From positions 73,492 to 137,491 of the forward strand of contig DAOTCE010000010.1 of NCBI GenBank assembly GCA_035452965.1: 64,000 nt of DNA, in the 5' to 3' direction. Made by a program: the position numbers and the translations under genes. Under the pieces are notes generated by a model. That model did no database searches and was not told the DNA's origin. It saw nothing but the letters and a program-made list of their open reading frames with translations. This document shows, one piece after another, positions 16,168 through 25,952 of the stretch. The DNA is from Candidatus Paceibacterota bacterium (lineage in GTDB: Bacteria > Verrucomicrobiota > Verrucomicrobiia > Limisphaerales > UBA8199). Position 1 is the first letter of the stretch. Each line of letters begins with the position of its first letter.

Positions 16168-16210
16168 GTTCAACTGTTCAACTCATTTAACTACTTCAAC
16201 TCCTTTAACT
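16168..16210. repeat. Imperfect 9-bp tandem repeat
   Basis: GTTCAACT followed by four 9-base units of consensus NTTYAACTN. Just beyond lies a CCTTTGTGGTTC element. The tract lies between two leftward genes; possible slippage tract or spacer. Confidence 0.6.
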
Positions 16211-16254
16211 TCCCTCCCTTTGCTCCTTCGCGCCTTTGTGGTTCGGTTCGCTCG

Positions 16255-17550
16255 TTACTCCGCCGGCCACTGCTCGGTCAGCACGGACTTGCCGCGTGGC
16301 ACGCCGAAGCTGCGCGTATCACTGATCGTGGTAGGGCCGGGCAGCTTCGGGCGGAAGCAGGTTGGGGGAATGCCGCGCAACCACTTCTTCAGCGTCAAAC
16401 GATAGCGCGTGTAGGGGCGCAGCTCAGGCTTCCCGCGCGTCTCCACGCGATACGTCTCCAACACCGCCGCAGACGGAACCCACACACCTTCAAACTCTTG
16501 GGTGTCCGTTACCCGGTAGATGATATTCGTGAAGCCGGCATCGAACGGCGGTGCTCTCTTTGCGTTCTGAAAGGGTGGCGCGGTCTTGGTTTCGCCGTCG
16601 TCCCGACAGGTGACGGCAACGGGGAGGAACGGGAATGCCGGTTGGAGCGTCCACTGAGCGGGAATCGTGAACGGCCTGGGGAAGTAATCGTCGTTCTCGA
16701 ACAGGCCGAGGGTGAGCGGTGGTTCAATCAGCCCGTTCGTCACGCTGCGCAGGTAATGGCCCGACGCAAACATCAGCCAGACGGGTCCCATTTCATGCGC
16801 GAACAAGCTGTGAACCACCTGCTGATGGTGATAGATCCACGCGGTGGCTACGTTCCGGCTCGCGCGGACCCCGGGCGCATTCTGCGGGCTCGATAGGTTC
16901 ATCCGGCTCAGATAGCAGAGCGTCTTCCCGTCGAACCCGGCCTCGTGATACAGGACGGCGCTCTCCTTCGCAGGCTCAAGGCGCAGCAGGTAACAGGAAT
17001 TGCTGACCACCACGCTGAAGTTCATCATTCTGCTCACCACCGGGGGAAAGCCCGGGCGTTTGCTGACGTCCTCAGCCGCCCAGGAGTTATGGTACTCAAC
17101 GCTCCCTTCGGCCACGAACTGGGTAGCGGCGGCTTGGGATCGGCCCGCACCGCTTTCCGCCCTCACGAGATTGTCGTCGAGCGCCTCGGCCAGTTGCTTG
17201 AGCTTCTCCAGTGGCGCGCCCATGCCCTCAACCGTTATCAGGTAGTTGCCCCGCCTGAAGGCAATATCTTTGTGCATCCCGTCTCGCTGGTAGAAACGGG
17301 TTTCCTCGCCCGCGTTGGGCAGGCTGCCCGGCGCATCCCTGGTATCCTTGTCCTTTCCCCAAGCGTCTCCAATGTCCTCTCGGCTCCGGTATCGCCGCAT
17401 CCGCACCAGGACGGTGTTGGAGCCGGAGAAGTAACGCAAAACCGCGTAGGCTTCGCACCCTCCCTTCCCAACCGTGTTGCGCGCCACCTGCAGCCATCCC
17501 TTGCCCTCATTGCAGACCTCATTGATGGGACTCAACGGGTCAACCATCAC
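16255..17550 (-). CDS. Hypothetical protein, main part of an interrupted gene
   Basis: 431 codons from a GTG at 17550 (ATG at 17547). The frame continues upstream through a single TGA at 17569-17571 into a signal-peptide segment with its own good ribosome-binding site (see next entry), so this is probably the body of a secreted protein separated from its signal by a nonsense change. No domain recognised; it has several Trp/Tyr-rich beta-like stretches (AWIYHHQQVVHSLFAHEMGP, LMFASGHYLRSVTNG). If translated alone the product would stay in the cytosol. Confidence 0.6.
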   Translation of the reverse strand: MMVDPLSPINEVCNEGKGWLQVARNTVGKGGCEAYAVLRYFSGSNTVLVRMRRYRSREDIGDAWGKDKDTRDAPGSLPNAGEETRFYQRDGMHKDIAFRRGNYLITVEGMGAPLEKLKQLAEALDDNLVRAESGAGRSQAAATQFVAEGSVEYHNSWAAEDVSKRPGFPPVVSRMMNFSVVVSNSCYLLRLEPAKESAVLYHEAGFDGKTLCYLSRMNLSSPQNAPGVRASRNVATAWIYHHQQVVHSLFAHEMGPVWLMFASGHYLRSVTNGLIEPPLTLGLFENDDYFPRPFTIPAQWTLQPAFPFLPVAVTCRDDGETKTAPPFQNAKRAPPFDAGFTNIIYRVTDTQEFEGVWVPSAAVLETYRVETRGKPELRPYTRYRLTLKKWLRGIPPTCFRPKLPGPTTISDTRSFGVPRGKSVLTEQWPAE

Positions 17551-17568
17551 GACAAGACGATTCGAGGT

Positions 17569-17688
17569 TCACCCCAGTCCAAGCTGCGGGATCGTAGGCG
17601 CAATTTGGTCAAGGCTGATTGGCTGGGCTGCCCAGAGGCTTCCCGCAGTCACGAGCGCTCCAGTCAACAGAATGAGCATCCTCTGCAT
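17569..17688 (-). pseudogene. Signal-peptide fragment ended by in-frame TGA
   Basis: ATG at 17688, preceded by AAGGAG at normal distance. It encodes MQRMLILLTGALVTAGSLWA and then AQPISLDQIAPTIPQLGLG before TGA. The following codons in the same frame lead straight into the 431-codon ORF without shift. A TGG to TGA change would explain it (GLG-W-TSNRLVVMVDP). Confidence 0.6.
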
Positions 17689-17895
17689 AGGATTCTTGCT
17701 CCTTCCGGCCGGTTTGAAGGTGGGCTGGAAACACTGAATTCGCCAGGCTTCGACGTTTCTCACCACGCGACCAAGCTTCGGGCGAAGGGTGCGGGCAGTC
17801 AACCGGAAACTGACCACCCCCAACCGGGCGTCTGACCTGAGACTTGGCCCGTGGCGGCGGCGACAACCACGCCCCCGCAGCCTGGATCGCCAGGC

Positions 17896-18819
17896 TCAGA
17901 ACTGGGGATGCTGCCGCAGTATTTCCCAAGTCGTGGCGGACAGTCGCTTCTGGCAATACACCGGCTCGCGCAGCGGCTCCGCGCTGGTCGAACGGTGCGC
18001 CCGCTGCAGCCACCGGCGGTCGAGCGGTTCGGCGATCAGGTCGGGCGTGTTCGCCGCCACCGTCGTTTCCTCCTTCTCGCCCGTGGCGTGGCCGACGCCG
18101 ACATAGAAGCCCGCGAGCAGGAGTGTGACCCGCAGCATGGTGCTGCGCGAGTAGGTCGGCAGGGCGCAGGGGCGGTCCGGCGCGAGCAGGCGAAACAGGT
18201 TGGAGAATACGGGCAGCGTCCACATGGCCGCGTTGGTGGCCGGGGAGAAGGCGTCGAACATGATGACGTGCGGCTTGGCGAGCTTGCGGGTAGCGGGCTG
18301 GGTCAGCAGGGTGGGGAAGTCCGCCAGGTGCATCTCCCATTTCACCGTCTGCGCGCCGTCCTGGAAGGCGCAGTGCCGGTCGCATAACAGCCGTGCCAGG
18401 TGCAGCTCGTAGCCGCGCAGGTAGCCGAGGGCTTCCACGTGCTTCAGGGCAAAGGCCAGCGGCTCCAGCGTGTGATCGAAGCTCAGCAGGTGGATAGCGC
18501 AGGGGATGTCCCGCGTTGCCCGCAAGGCGGTGAGAGCATTGGCCGCGGCACCCAGCCCGACATCCCAGAGCACGAATTCCCCATGGTGCGCCTTGACACG
18601 CTCGGCCAGGCCGAGTTGCCGCACGTAAAGCGCCTCGGCCTCCGCCACCGGCCCCACGACGGGGTGAAAGGTCTCGTGGTGTGCCAGCGAATGGACGCTG
18701 TGCGCGCCGTTGGCCAGCTTGACGATCCGGTATGGGGCGGTGGATTCCACGAGGCGTGGTCCGTGTTGCGTGTGGCGTGTTGCGTGTTCCGTCTCCACGC
18801 ACCACACACCACGCAACAT
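17896..18819 (-). CDS. MnmC-like SAM-dependent methyltransferase
   Basis: 307 residues of the Methyltransf_30 family: AHHETFHPVVGPVAEAEALY, SAM motif VLWDVGLGAAANALTALRA, then IMFDAFSPATNAAMWT, the catalytic-loop DAFxP. MnmC finishes the mnm5s2U wobble modification of tRNA; here the FAD-oxidase half is missing, as in stand-alone forms. The first 25 codons are built from a CACGCAACACG-type low-complexity tract, so the true start may be the GTG at 18750. The ATG at 18819 is kept because it follows the M19 gene stop by 2 bases. Confidence 0.8.
   Translation of the reverse strand: MLRGVWCVETEHATRHTQHGPRLVESTAPYRIVKLANGAHSVHSLAHHETFHPVVGPVAEAEALYVRQLGLAERVKAHHGEFVLWDVGLGAAANALTALRATRDIPCAIHLLSFDHTLEPLAFALKHVEALGYLRGYELHLARLLCDRHCAFQDGAQTVKWEMHLADFPTLLTQPATRKLAKPHVIMFDAFSPATNAAMWTLPVFSNLFRLLAPDRPCALPTYSRSTMLRVTLLLAGFYVGVGHATGEKEETTVAANTPDLIAEPLDRRWLQRAHRSTSAEPLREPVYCQKRLSATTWEILRQHPQF
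18755..18817. repeat. Low-complexity GTGTTGCGTG tract
   Basis: Iterated GTGTTGCGTGT-like units on the plus strand, inside the annotated 5' end of the MnmC-like gene. Composition differs sharply from the gene body. Confidence 0.55.
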
Positions 18820-18821
18820 GG

Positions 18822-20066
18822 TCAGCGGTTCAGCCGGGTTGAGACCTTCTCGGCCTCGCGCATGACCCGCAGCAGGTTCAGCCCCGCCACCTTCTTGACG
18901 TCCTTCGCGCCGTAGCCGCGCCGTAGCAGCTCCGCCAACAGGGCCGGGTAACAGGAGACATCCTCCAGGCCGTCCAGCGCTCCGGTGAATCCTTCGAAAT
19001 CCGACCCGATGCCGATATGGTCTATGCCCGCCACCTTGCGCACGTGGTCAATATGATCGGCCACGTCGCTGATGCCGGCCTCGTGGGGCGAGGGATGCGC
19101 CCGGCGCCATTCGGCCAGGGCCTGCTTGTAGTCGGTCGAGTCCTCAGGGTAGAGCTTGGCCAGCCGCGCCTTCTCGGCCTCCGACGCCTCCATGGCCAGG
19201 CGTCCACGCTCGGTCAGGTAGCCGGGCAGGAAGCAGATCATGACCACCCCGCCGTTGCTGGCCGTGAGCTTGAGCACATCGTCCGGGACATTGCGGGGCG
19301 AGTTGCAGAGGGCCCGCACCGACGAGTGCGAGAAGATCACCGGTGCCCGGCTGACTTTCAGCGCCGCGCGCATGGTGTCGTCGGTGACGTGCGACAGGTC
19401 CACCAGCATGCCGAGCCGGTTGAGTTCGCGCACGACGTCCTCGCCGAACGGGGTCAGACCGTGGTGCTGGGGCTTGTCGCCGGCGGCATCGGCCCAATCG
19501 GTGTTCTTGGTATGCGTCAGCGTGAGGTAACGCGCGCCCAGGGCCTGTGCCATCCGCAGCACAGCCAGCGAGTTGTTGATGCAGTGCCCGCCTTCAATGC
19601 CGATGAGCGAGGCGATCTTGCCCCGGCGATGGATGCGCTGGACGTCCGTCGCCGTGAGCGCCAGTTCGAAGGTCTCGCTCCAGTGCGCCACCATGCGGCG
19701 GGTGACATCTATCTGCTCGAACATCGCCTGGACCGGCACCGGCCCGCCGGGCTCGGGCCGCACAAACACCGCCCAGAACAGGGCGCCGACGCAGCCCTGG
19801 CGCAGGCGGGGGATGTCGGTAACCAGCGGCGGCTTGAGCTTGCTGGTGTCCCGCGCCAGATCAATAGCCGCGAGATCGTTCTTATACTTGCGGTATTGCC
19901 ACGGCAGGTCGTTGTGGCCGTCAATGAGCGGCGCCTCGCGCAGCAGGTGCCGCACCTTCGCCAGAGTGACGGCGTCCGGCTTGGGTGCTGGTGTCTGGTC
20001 GGCGGCGGCGGCGCTGGCTGCGATCATAGAGAAGATGACAGCTCCGATTCTGGAGCAGGAATTCAT
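18822..20066 (-). CDS. Membrane dipeptidase (peptidase M19)
   Basis: 414 residues with a signal peptide (SRIGAVIFSMIAASAAAAD). Zinc-ligand motifs of renal-dipeptidase-type enzymes are present in order: IDGHNDLPW, IEGGHCI, VDLSHV, FSHSSVRALC with RNVPDD, and IGIGSDFEG. It hydrolyses dipeptides, often those with D- or dehydro-amino acids, probably in the periplasm. Start is the ATG at 20066 in front of the signal; the frame opens to 20126. Two bases separate it from the methyltransferase gene downstream. Confidence 0.93.
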   Translation of the reverse strand: MNSCSRIGAVIFSMIAASAAAADQTPAPKPDAVTLAKVRHLLREAPLIDGHNDLPWQYRKYKNDLAAIDLARDTSKLKPPLVTDIPRLRQGCVGALFWAVFVRPEPGGPVPVQAMFEQIDVTRRMVAHWSETFELALTATDVQRIHRRGKIASLIGIEGGHCINNSLAVLRMAQALGARYLTLTHTKNTDWADAAGDKPQHHGLTPFGEDVVRELNRLGMLVDLSHVTDDTMRAALKVSRAPVIFSHSSVRALCNSPRNVPDDVLKLTASNGGVVMICFLPGYLTERGRLAMEASEAEKARLAKLYPEDSTDYKQALAEWRRAHPSPHEAGISDVADHIDHVRKVAGIDHIGIGSDFEGFTGALDGLEDVSCYPALLAELLRRGYGAKDVKKVAGLNLLRVMREAEKVSTRLNR

Positions 20067-20161
20067 GCAGCGGCCAGCTTGAGGCCTGGCTCCCTCGGGG
20101 TCAAGCCGTGGCGCATGCCACTGCACAGCTTGTTACGCAGCAGCCCTCGTGGGCGCCCGGC

Positions 20162-22168
<2,007 letters not shown>

Positions 22169-22192
22169 AACAGATCAGCGGTTCGCTGCGTT

Positions 22193-22221
22193 ATTCTAAT
22201 GGCCCAACCCGCACTCGTCAA
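22193..22221 (-). promoter_or_regulatory. Sigma-70-type promoter of acs
   Basis: Minus strand TTGACG (22221-22216), 17-base spacer, TAGAAT (22198-22193), about 25 bases before the acs ATG. An AT-rich TTAATTAATT lies just upstream. Confidence 0.65.
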
Positions 22222-22322
22222 CATAACAAACCATACTATTAATTAATTCCGCAAATGAAGCATTACCCTGGCTAAACCGCGGCCGGGTATTGCATCTGCC
22301 GCGGGATGGCTGAGAGTATGCC

Positions 22323-23654
22323 ATGGCGGCAGACAGAAAGACTCACATCGTCGTCCTCGGCGCGGGCTTCGGCGGGCTGACTTTCTGCCAGCGTTTCCGT
22401 CATGCTTCGGCGCGAGTGACTGTGGTAGACCGCACCAACCACCATCTATTTCAACCCTTGCTCTACCAGGTTGCTACCGCGGGTCTCTCGGCGCCGGAAA
22501 TCGCGCAGCCGATCCGCTCCATCCTCTCCGCTCGGCCCGAGGTTACGGTCTTGCTGGATCAAGTGGCAGGGGTTGATCTGGGCAACCAGGAGGTTGTCCT
22601 GGAGAGAAGCACCCTGCGTTACGATTATCTCGTGCTGGCGCTGGGCAGCCAGACGAGCTACTTCGGGCATCCAGAGTGGGAGGTATTTGCTCCCGGGTTG
22701 AAGTCACTGGAAGACGCCTTGTTTATCCGCAGCCGCGTCTTGCTGGCATTTGAGAAAGCCGAAAACGCGGCCGAGGCGGCGAGACGAGAGGCGCTGCTCA
22801 CAGTGGTCATCGTTGGTGGAGGTCCCACGGGTGTAGAACTGGCGGGGGCGTTTGCCGAGCTGGCGCGCACTGTTCTGAAGCGCGATTTCCGCCGCATTGA
22901 TCCGACGCACGCCCGCATCATCTTGATCGAAGCTGGTCCATTGGTTCTGGGGCACCTGCCGTCGGATTTGGCCGAAAGCGCCCGGCGGCAATTGGAGCGC
23001 CTGGGGGTGCAGGTCCGAACCTCGACCAGGGTCACCGCCATCCAACTAGGCGAGCTGACGTTGAATACCGGAGAGACTCTCCGCGCGGAGAACATAATTT
23101 GGGCCGCCGGCGTGGCGGCCATGCCTCTCACAAAACAGCTCGGCGTGGAGTTGGACCGCGACGGCCGGGTGAAAGTGAATCCCGACTTGAGCCTGCCCGG
23201 TCACCCGGAAGTGTTCGCCATTGGCGACATGGCTTTGGTGCTTGGCGAAAACGGCCAGCCGGTGCCCGGCGTTTCGCCTGCCGCCATGCAAATGGCTCGG
23301 CACGTTGCACGGATAGTGGTGGATGAGTTGGATTTGGGAATCGGGCGTGCGCCACGGCCTCCGTTCAAATACTGGGACCGCGGCACGATGGCTACGATCG
23401 GCCGGTCGGCGGCGGTAGCCTGGATCGGCAGGCTCCACTTCTCGGGGTGGATTGCCTGGCTGACATGGCTGTTCGTGCACCTGGTCTTCCTGATCGGCTT
23501 CCGCAACAGGCTCGCCGTGCTCCTCCAGTGGGCCTATTCGTATTTCGCTTACAAGCGCGGCGCGCGCATCATTGCCAGCCTGCCGGCCGAGCCGACCCAT
23601 GCCCGCGCGCCGCGGGCTTGCCGAGCATCAACACCCAGCGCGGGAGCGGGCTGA
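22323..23654 (+). CDS. ndh: Type II NADH dehydrogenase (NDH-2)
   Basis: 443 residues. Two Rossmann sites: VVLGAGFGGLTF (FAD) and VIVGGGPTGVELAG (NADH), with FAIGDMALV and quinone-site FKYWDRGTMATIGR near the end. A C-terminal amphipathic/membrane segment (GWIAWLTWLFVHLVFLIGF) is typical. It passes electrons from NADH to quinone without pumping protons. It is divergent from acs; the last 20 residues are Ala/Pro-rich and variable. Confidence 0.93.
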   Translation: MAADRKTHIVVLGAGFGGLTFCQRFRHASARVTVVDRTNHHLFQPLLYQVATAGLSAPEIAQPIRSILSARPEVTVLLDQVAGVDLGNQEVVLERSTLRYDYLVLALGSQTSYFGHPEWEVFAPGLKSLEDALFIRSRVLLAFEKAENAAEAARREALLTVVIVGGGPTGVELAGAFAELARTVLKRDFRRIDPTHARIILIEAGPLVLGHLPSDLAESARRQLERLGVQVRTSTRVTAIQLGELTLNTGETLRAENIIWAAGVAAMPLTKQLGVELDRDGRVKVNPDLSLPGHPEVFAIGDMALVLGENGQPVPGVSPAAMQMARHVARIVVDELDLGIGRAPRPPFKYWDRGTMATIGRSAAVAWIGRLHFSGWIAWLTWLFVHLVFLIGFRNRLAVLLQWAYSYFAYKRGARIIASLPAEPTHARAPRACRASTPSAGAG

Positions 23655-23753
23655 CCAGCAACTGCTCCAGGCTCTCCGGGGCAACGGCCGGGAGCCGTCG
23701 CGGGTACAGAAATGATTGGCCTGCCGGGCCGGGATTCCTCATACTGCGAGCGG

Positions 23754-24635
23754 ATGAAATCAATGACGGGTTACGGGCGCGGGGATTGTTCGAAGGACGG
23801 CTTCAAGGTCACTGTGGAGCTCAGCTCGGTGAATCGGAAGCAGACGGAGATCTCTGTGAATCTGCCGCGGGGCCTGGAATTGCTGGAGGCGCAGATCCGC
23901 GACGTGATTAACCGCCATGTGGCGCGGGGCCGGCTGACAGTGCGGGTGTCGCTCCACACGGGGGCGAACCAGAAGTCGGCGCGGGTCCTGTTGAACCTGC
24001 CGCTGGCCCGGGCCTATGCGCGCGAGCTGAACCGGCTCTCGAAACAGCTCCGACTGCCGGGACCGGTGACACTGCGCCACGTGGCGCAGGCGCCTGGGGT
24101 GGTTCAGACTCCTGAAGACCTGGCGGTGGAGGAAGATTTCTGGCCGGCGGTGGAGAAGGCGCTCAAGCAAGCGCTTTCTCGGCTGGTCAAAATGCGGGAA
24201 CGGGAAGGGGCGCACCTGGCGCAGGACCTCGCCAAGCGAATCAAGGTGATGCGCAAAGCGGCGGCGCAAGTGGCCAAGCAGAGCCCGACGGTCGCGGAGA
24301 GGTATCGCCAGCACCTGATCGAGCGGATCAGAAGCGCCGGGCTGGAAGCGCCGGCAGCGGAGGACGAGCGGCTGCTTAAAGAGGTGGTTTACTTTGCCGA
24401 CCGTTCGGACATCTCCGAGGAGCTGACGCGGCTGCAAAGCCATTTCAAGCAGTTCGAGGACGGACGGCGCTCGCAGGAACCGGTCGGCCGAATGCTGGAT
24501 TTTCTGGCGCAGGAGATGAATCGCGAGATCAACACGATCGGCTCGAAAGCCAACGACAGCCTGATTTCACGCGAGGTGGTGACGCTCAAAGCGGAGTTGG
24601 AAAAGTTCCGCGAGCAGGCGCAGAATGTGGAGTGA
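23754..24635 (+). CDS. yicC: YicC family endoribonuclease-like protein
   Basis: 293 residues from the ATG starting MKSMTGYGRG, the invariant beginning of the family. Conserved C-terminal FLAQEMNREINTIGSKAND is present. E. coli YicC is reported to promote degradation of small RNA. Followed directly by gmk with overlapping stop/start, the common yicC-gmk order. The frame opens upstream to 23712 but conservation begins at MKSMTG. Confidence 0.93.
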   Translation: MKSMTGYGRGDCSKDGFKVTVELSSVNRKQTEISVNLPRGLELLEAQIRDVINRHVARGRLTVRVSLHTGANQKSARVLLNLPLARAYARELNRLSKQLRLPGPVTLRHVAQAPGVVQTPEDLAVEEDFWPAVEKALKQALSRLVKMREREGAHLAQDLAKRIKVMRKAAAQVAKQSPTVAERYRQHLIERIRSAGLEAPAAEDERLLKEVVYFADRSDISEELTRLQSHFKQFEDGRRSQEPVGRMLDFLAQEMNREINTIGSKANDSLISREVVTLKAELEKFREQAQNVE

Positions 24636-25327
24636 TGAAAGCCCAGAGCCGAGAACTGAAAAAAGGTGCTGAGCGTGAAGCGGCAGGCGCCGAAAGCGCG
24701 GCCAAACCCGCGCCGGCTCCCGGCTCGCTGCTGGTGGTGATTTCCGCGCCGTCCGGCGGGGGCAAGACGACGCTGTGCAACCAATTGCTCTCGGCCCGGC
24801 CGCTGATGACGCGGGCGGTAACCTGCACAACGCGCCCTCCCCGCAAAGGGGAGCAGGACGGGGTGGACTATTACTTCCTGGACGCGGCCTCGTTCCTCAA
24901 GCGGGTGCAGGCGGGCAATTTCCTCGAGCATGCAACGGTTTACGGACACAGCTACGGCATCCTCAAGGCGGAGGTGCTGGGCAAACTGCGGCAGGGCTGG
25001 GATGTGTTGCTGAACGTGGACGTGCAGGGGGCGGCCACGATCCGCGAGAAGGCGCAAGAGGACGCGGAACTCAAACGGGCGCTGGTGTCGGTGTTCCTGA
25101 CGCCGCCCTCGATGGAGATCGTGGAAGGTCGCTTGCGCAATCGCGCGACGGATACGGAGCCAGTCATCCAGAAACGCCTGAGCGTGGCGCGGCAGGAGAT
25201 CGCGCAGTGGAAGAACTTCGATTACCTGCTGCTGAGCAGCACCATTCCGGAAGACTTGCGGCGGATGCTGGCGATCGTGGAGGCGGAGAAAATGCGGTCG
25301 GCGCGCGTGCAGGCGCCGGAATTCTGA
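24635..25327 (+). CDS. gmk: Guanylate kinase
   Basis: 230 residues. P-loop SAPSGGGKTTLCNQLL, GMP-binding TTRPPRKGEQDGVDYYF and LNVDVQGAATIREK. Phosphorylates GMP to GDP. ATG overlaps the yicC stop by one base (TGATG). The N-terminus has about 30 extra Ala/Lys/Glu-rich residues before the kinase core. Confidence 0.96.
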   Translation: MKAQSRELKKGAEREAAGAESAAKPAPAPGSLLVVISAPSGGGKTTLCNQLLSARPLMTRAVTCTTRPPRKGEQDGVDYYFLDAASFLKRVQAGNFLEHATVYGHSYGILKAEVLGKLRQGWDVLLNVDVQGAATIREKAQEDAELKRALVSVFLTPPSMEIVEGRLRNRATDTEPVIQKRLSVARQEIAQWKNFDYLLLSSTIPEDLRRMLAIVEAEKMRSARVQAPEF

Positions 25328-25332
25328 ACCAA

Positions 25333-25908
25333 ATGAGCGCGGCAAAAAACATCGTGTTGGGCGTGACTGGATCAATCGCGGCCTGCAAGGCCGCCGAGCT
25401 GGCGAGCCTGCTGACGAAACAAGGCTGCCACGTGCGAGTGGTGATGACGGCCGATGCCCTCCGCTTCGTCACAGCGGTGACTTTCAAGACGCTGTCGCGG
25501 CACCCGGTGGTGACGGACCTCTACGACGACGACCAGGGCTGGCAGCCGGCGCACATCAAGCTGGCCGACGAGGCAGACTTGCTGCTCATCGCCCCCGCCA
25601 CGGCGCAAACGATTGCCAAGCTCGCGCTGGGTCTGGCCGGCGACGCCCTGAGTTGCGTGGCGCTGGCGCTGAACTCGCAAGCCAGGATCTTGGTGGCCCC
25701 CGCAATGAACGGAAAGATGTGGCTGCATCCGGCTACACAGAAGAACGTCGCGACGCTCAAGGCGCGCGGCGTGGAGTTTATCGGCCCGGAGAAAGGGCTG
25801 CTGTCGTGCGGATATGAAGGGATAGGGCGGCTATGGCCAGTGGCGAAGGTGGCCGAGTGCGCGCTGACGTTGCTCCGCCAGCGCAAGCCGGCCAGGCGGC
25901 GGGGCTGA
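25333..25908 (+). CDS. coaC: Phosphopantothenoylcysteine decarboxylase (CoaC-type flavoprotein)
   Basis: 191 residues: VTGSIAACKAAELASLL (FMN), PATAQTIAKLALGLAGD and the substrate-clamp motif PAMNGKMW. It corresponds only to the decarboxylase half of CoaBC; the CoaB ligase domain is absent, so another gene must supply it. Starts 5 bases after the gmk stop. Confidence 0.9.
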   Translation: MSAAKNIVLGVTGSIAACKAAELASLLTKQGCHVRVVMTADALRFVTAVTFKTLSRHPVVTDLYDDDQGWQPAHIKLADEADLLLIAPATAQTIAKLALGLAGDALSCVALALNSQARILVAPAMNGKMWLHPATQKNVATLKARGVEFIGPEKGLLSCGYEGIGRLWPVAKVAECALTLLRQRKPARRRG

Positions 25909-25952
25909 ACCCGTCCGGAGCGCGCGTCCTATCCGCTGGGATCTGCTTGATT

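Noticed and set aside
17569..17571. Selenocysteine at the in-frame TGA
   Set aside because: The context favours a lost Trp codon; no SECIS-like hairpin was evident and no sel genes are in the window. Not excluded, only less likely.
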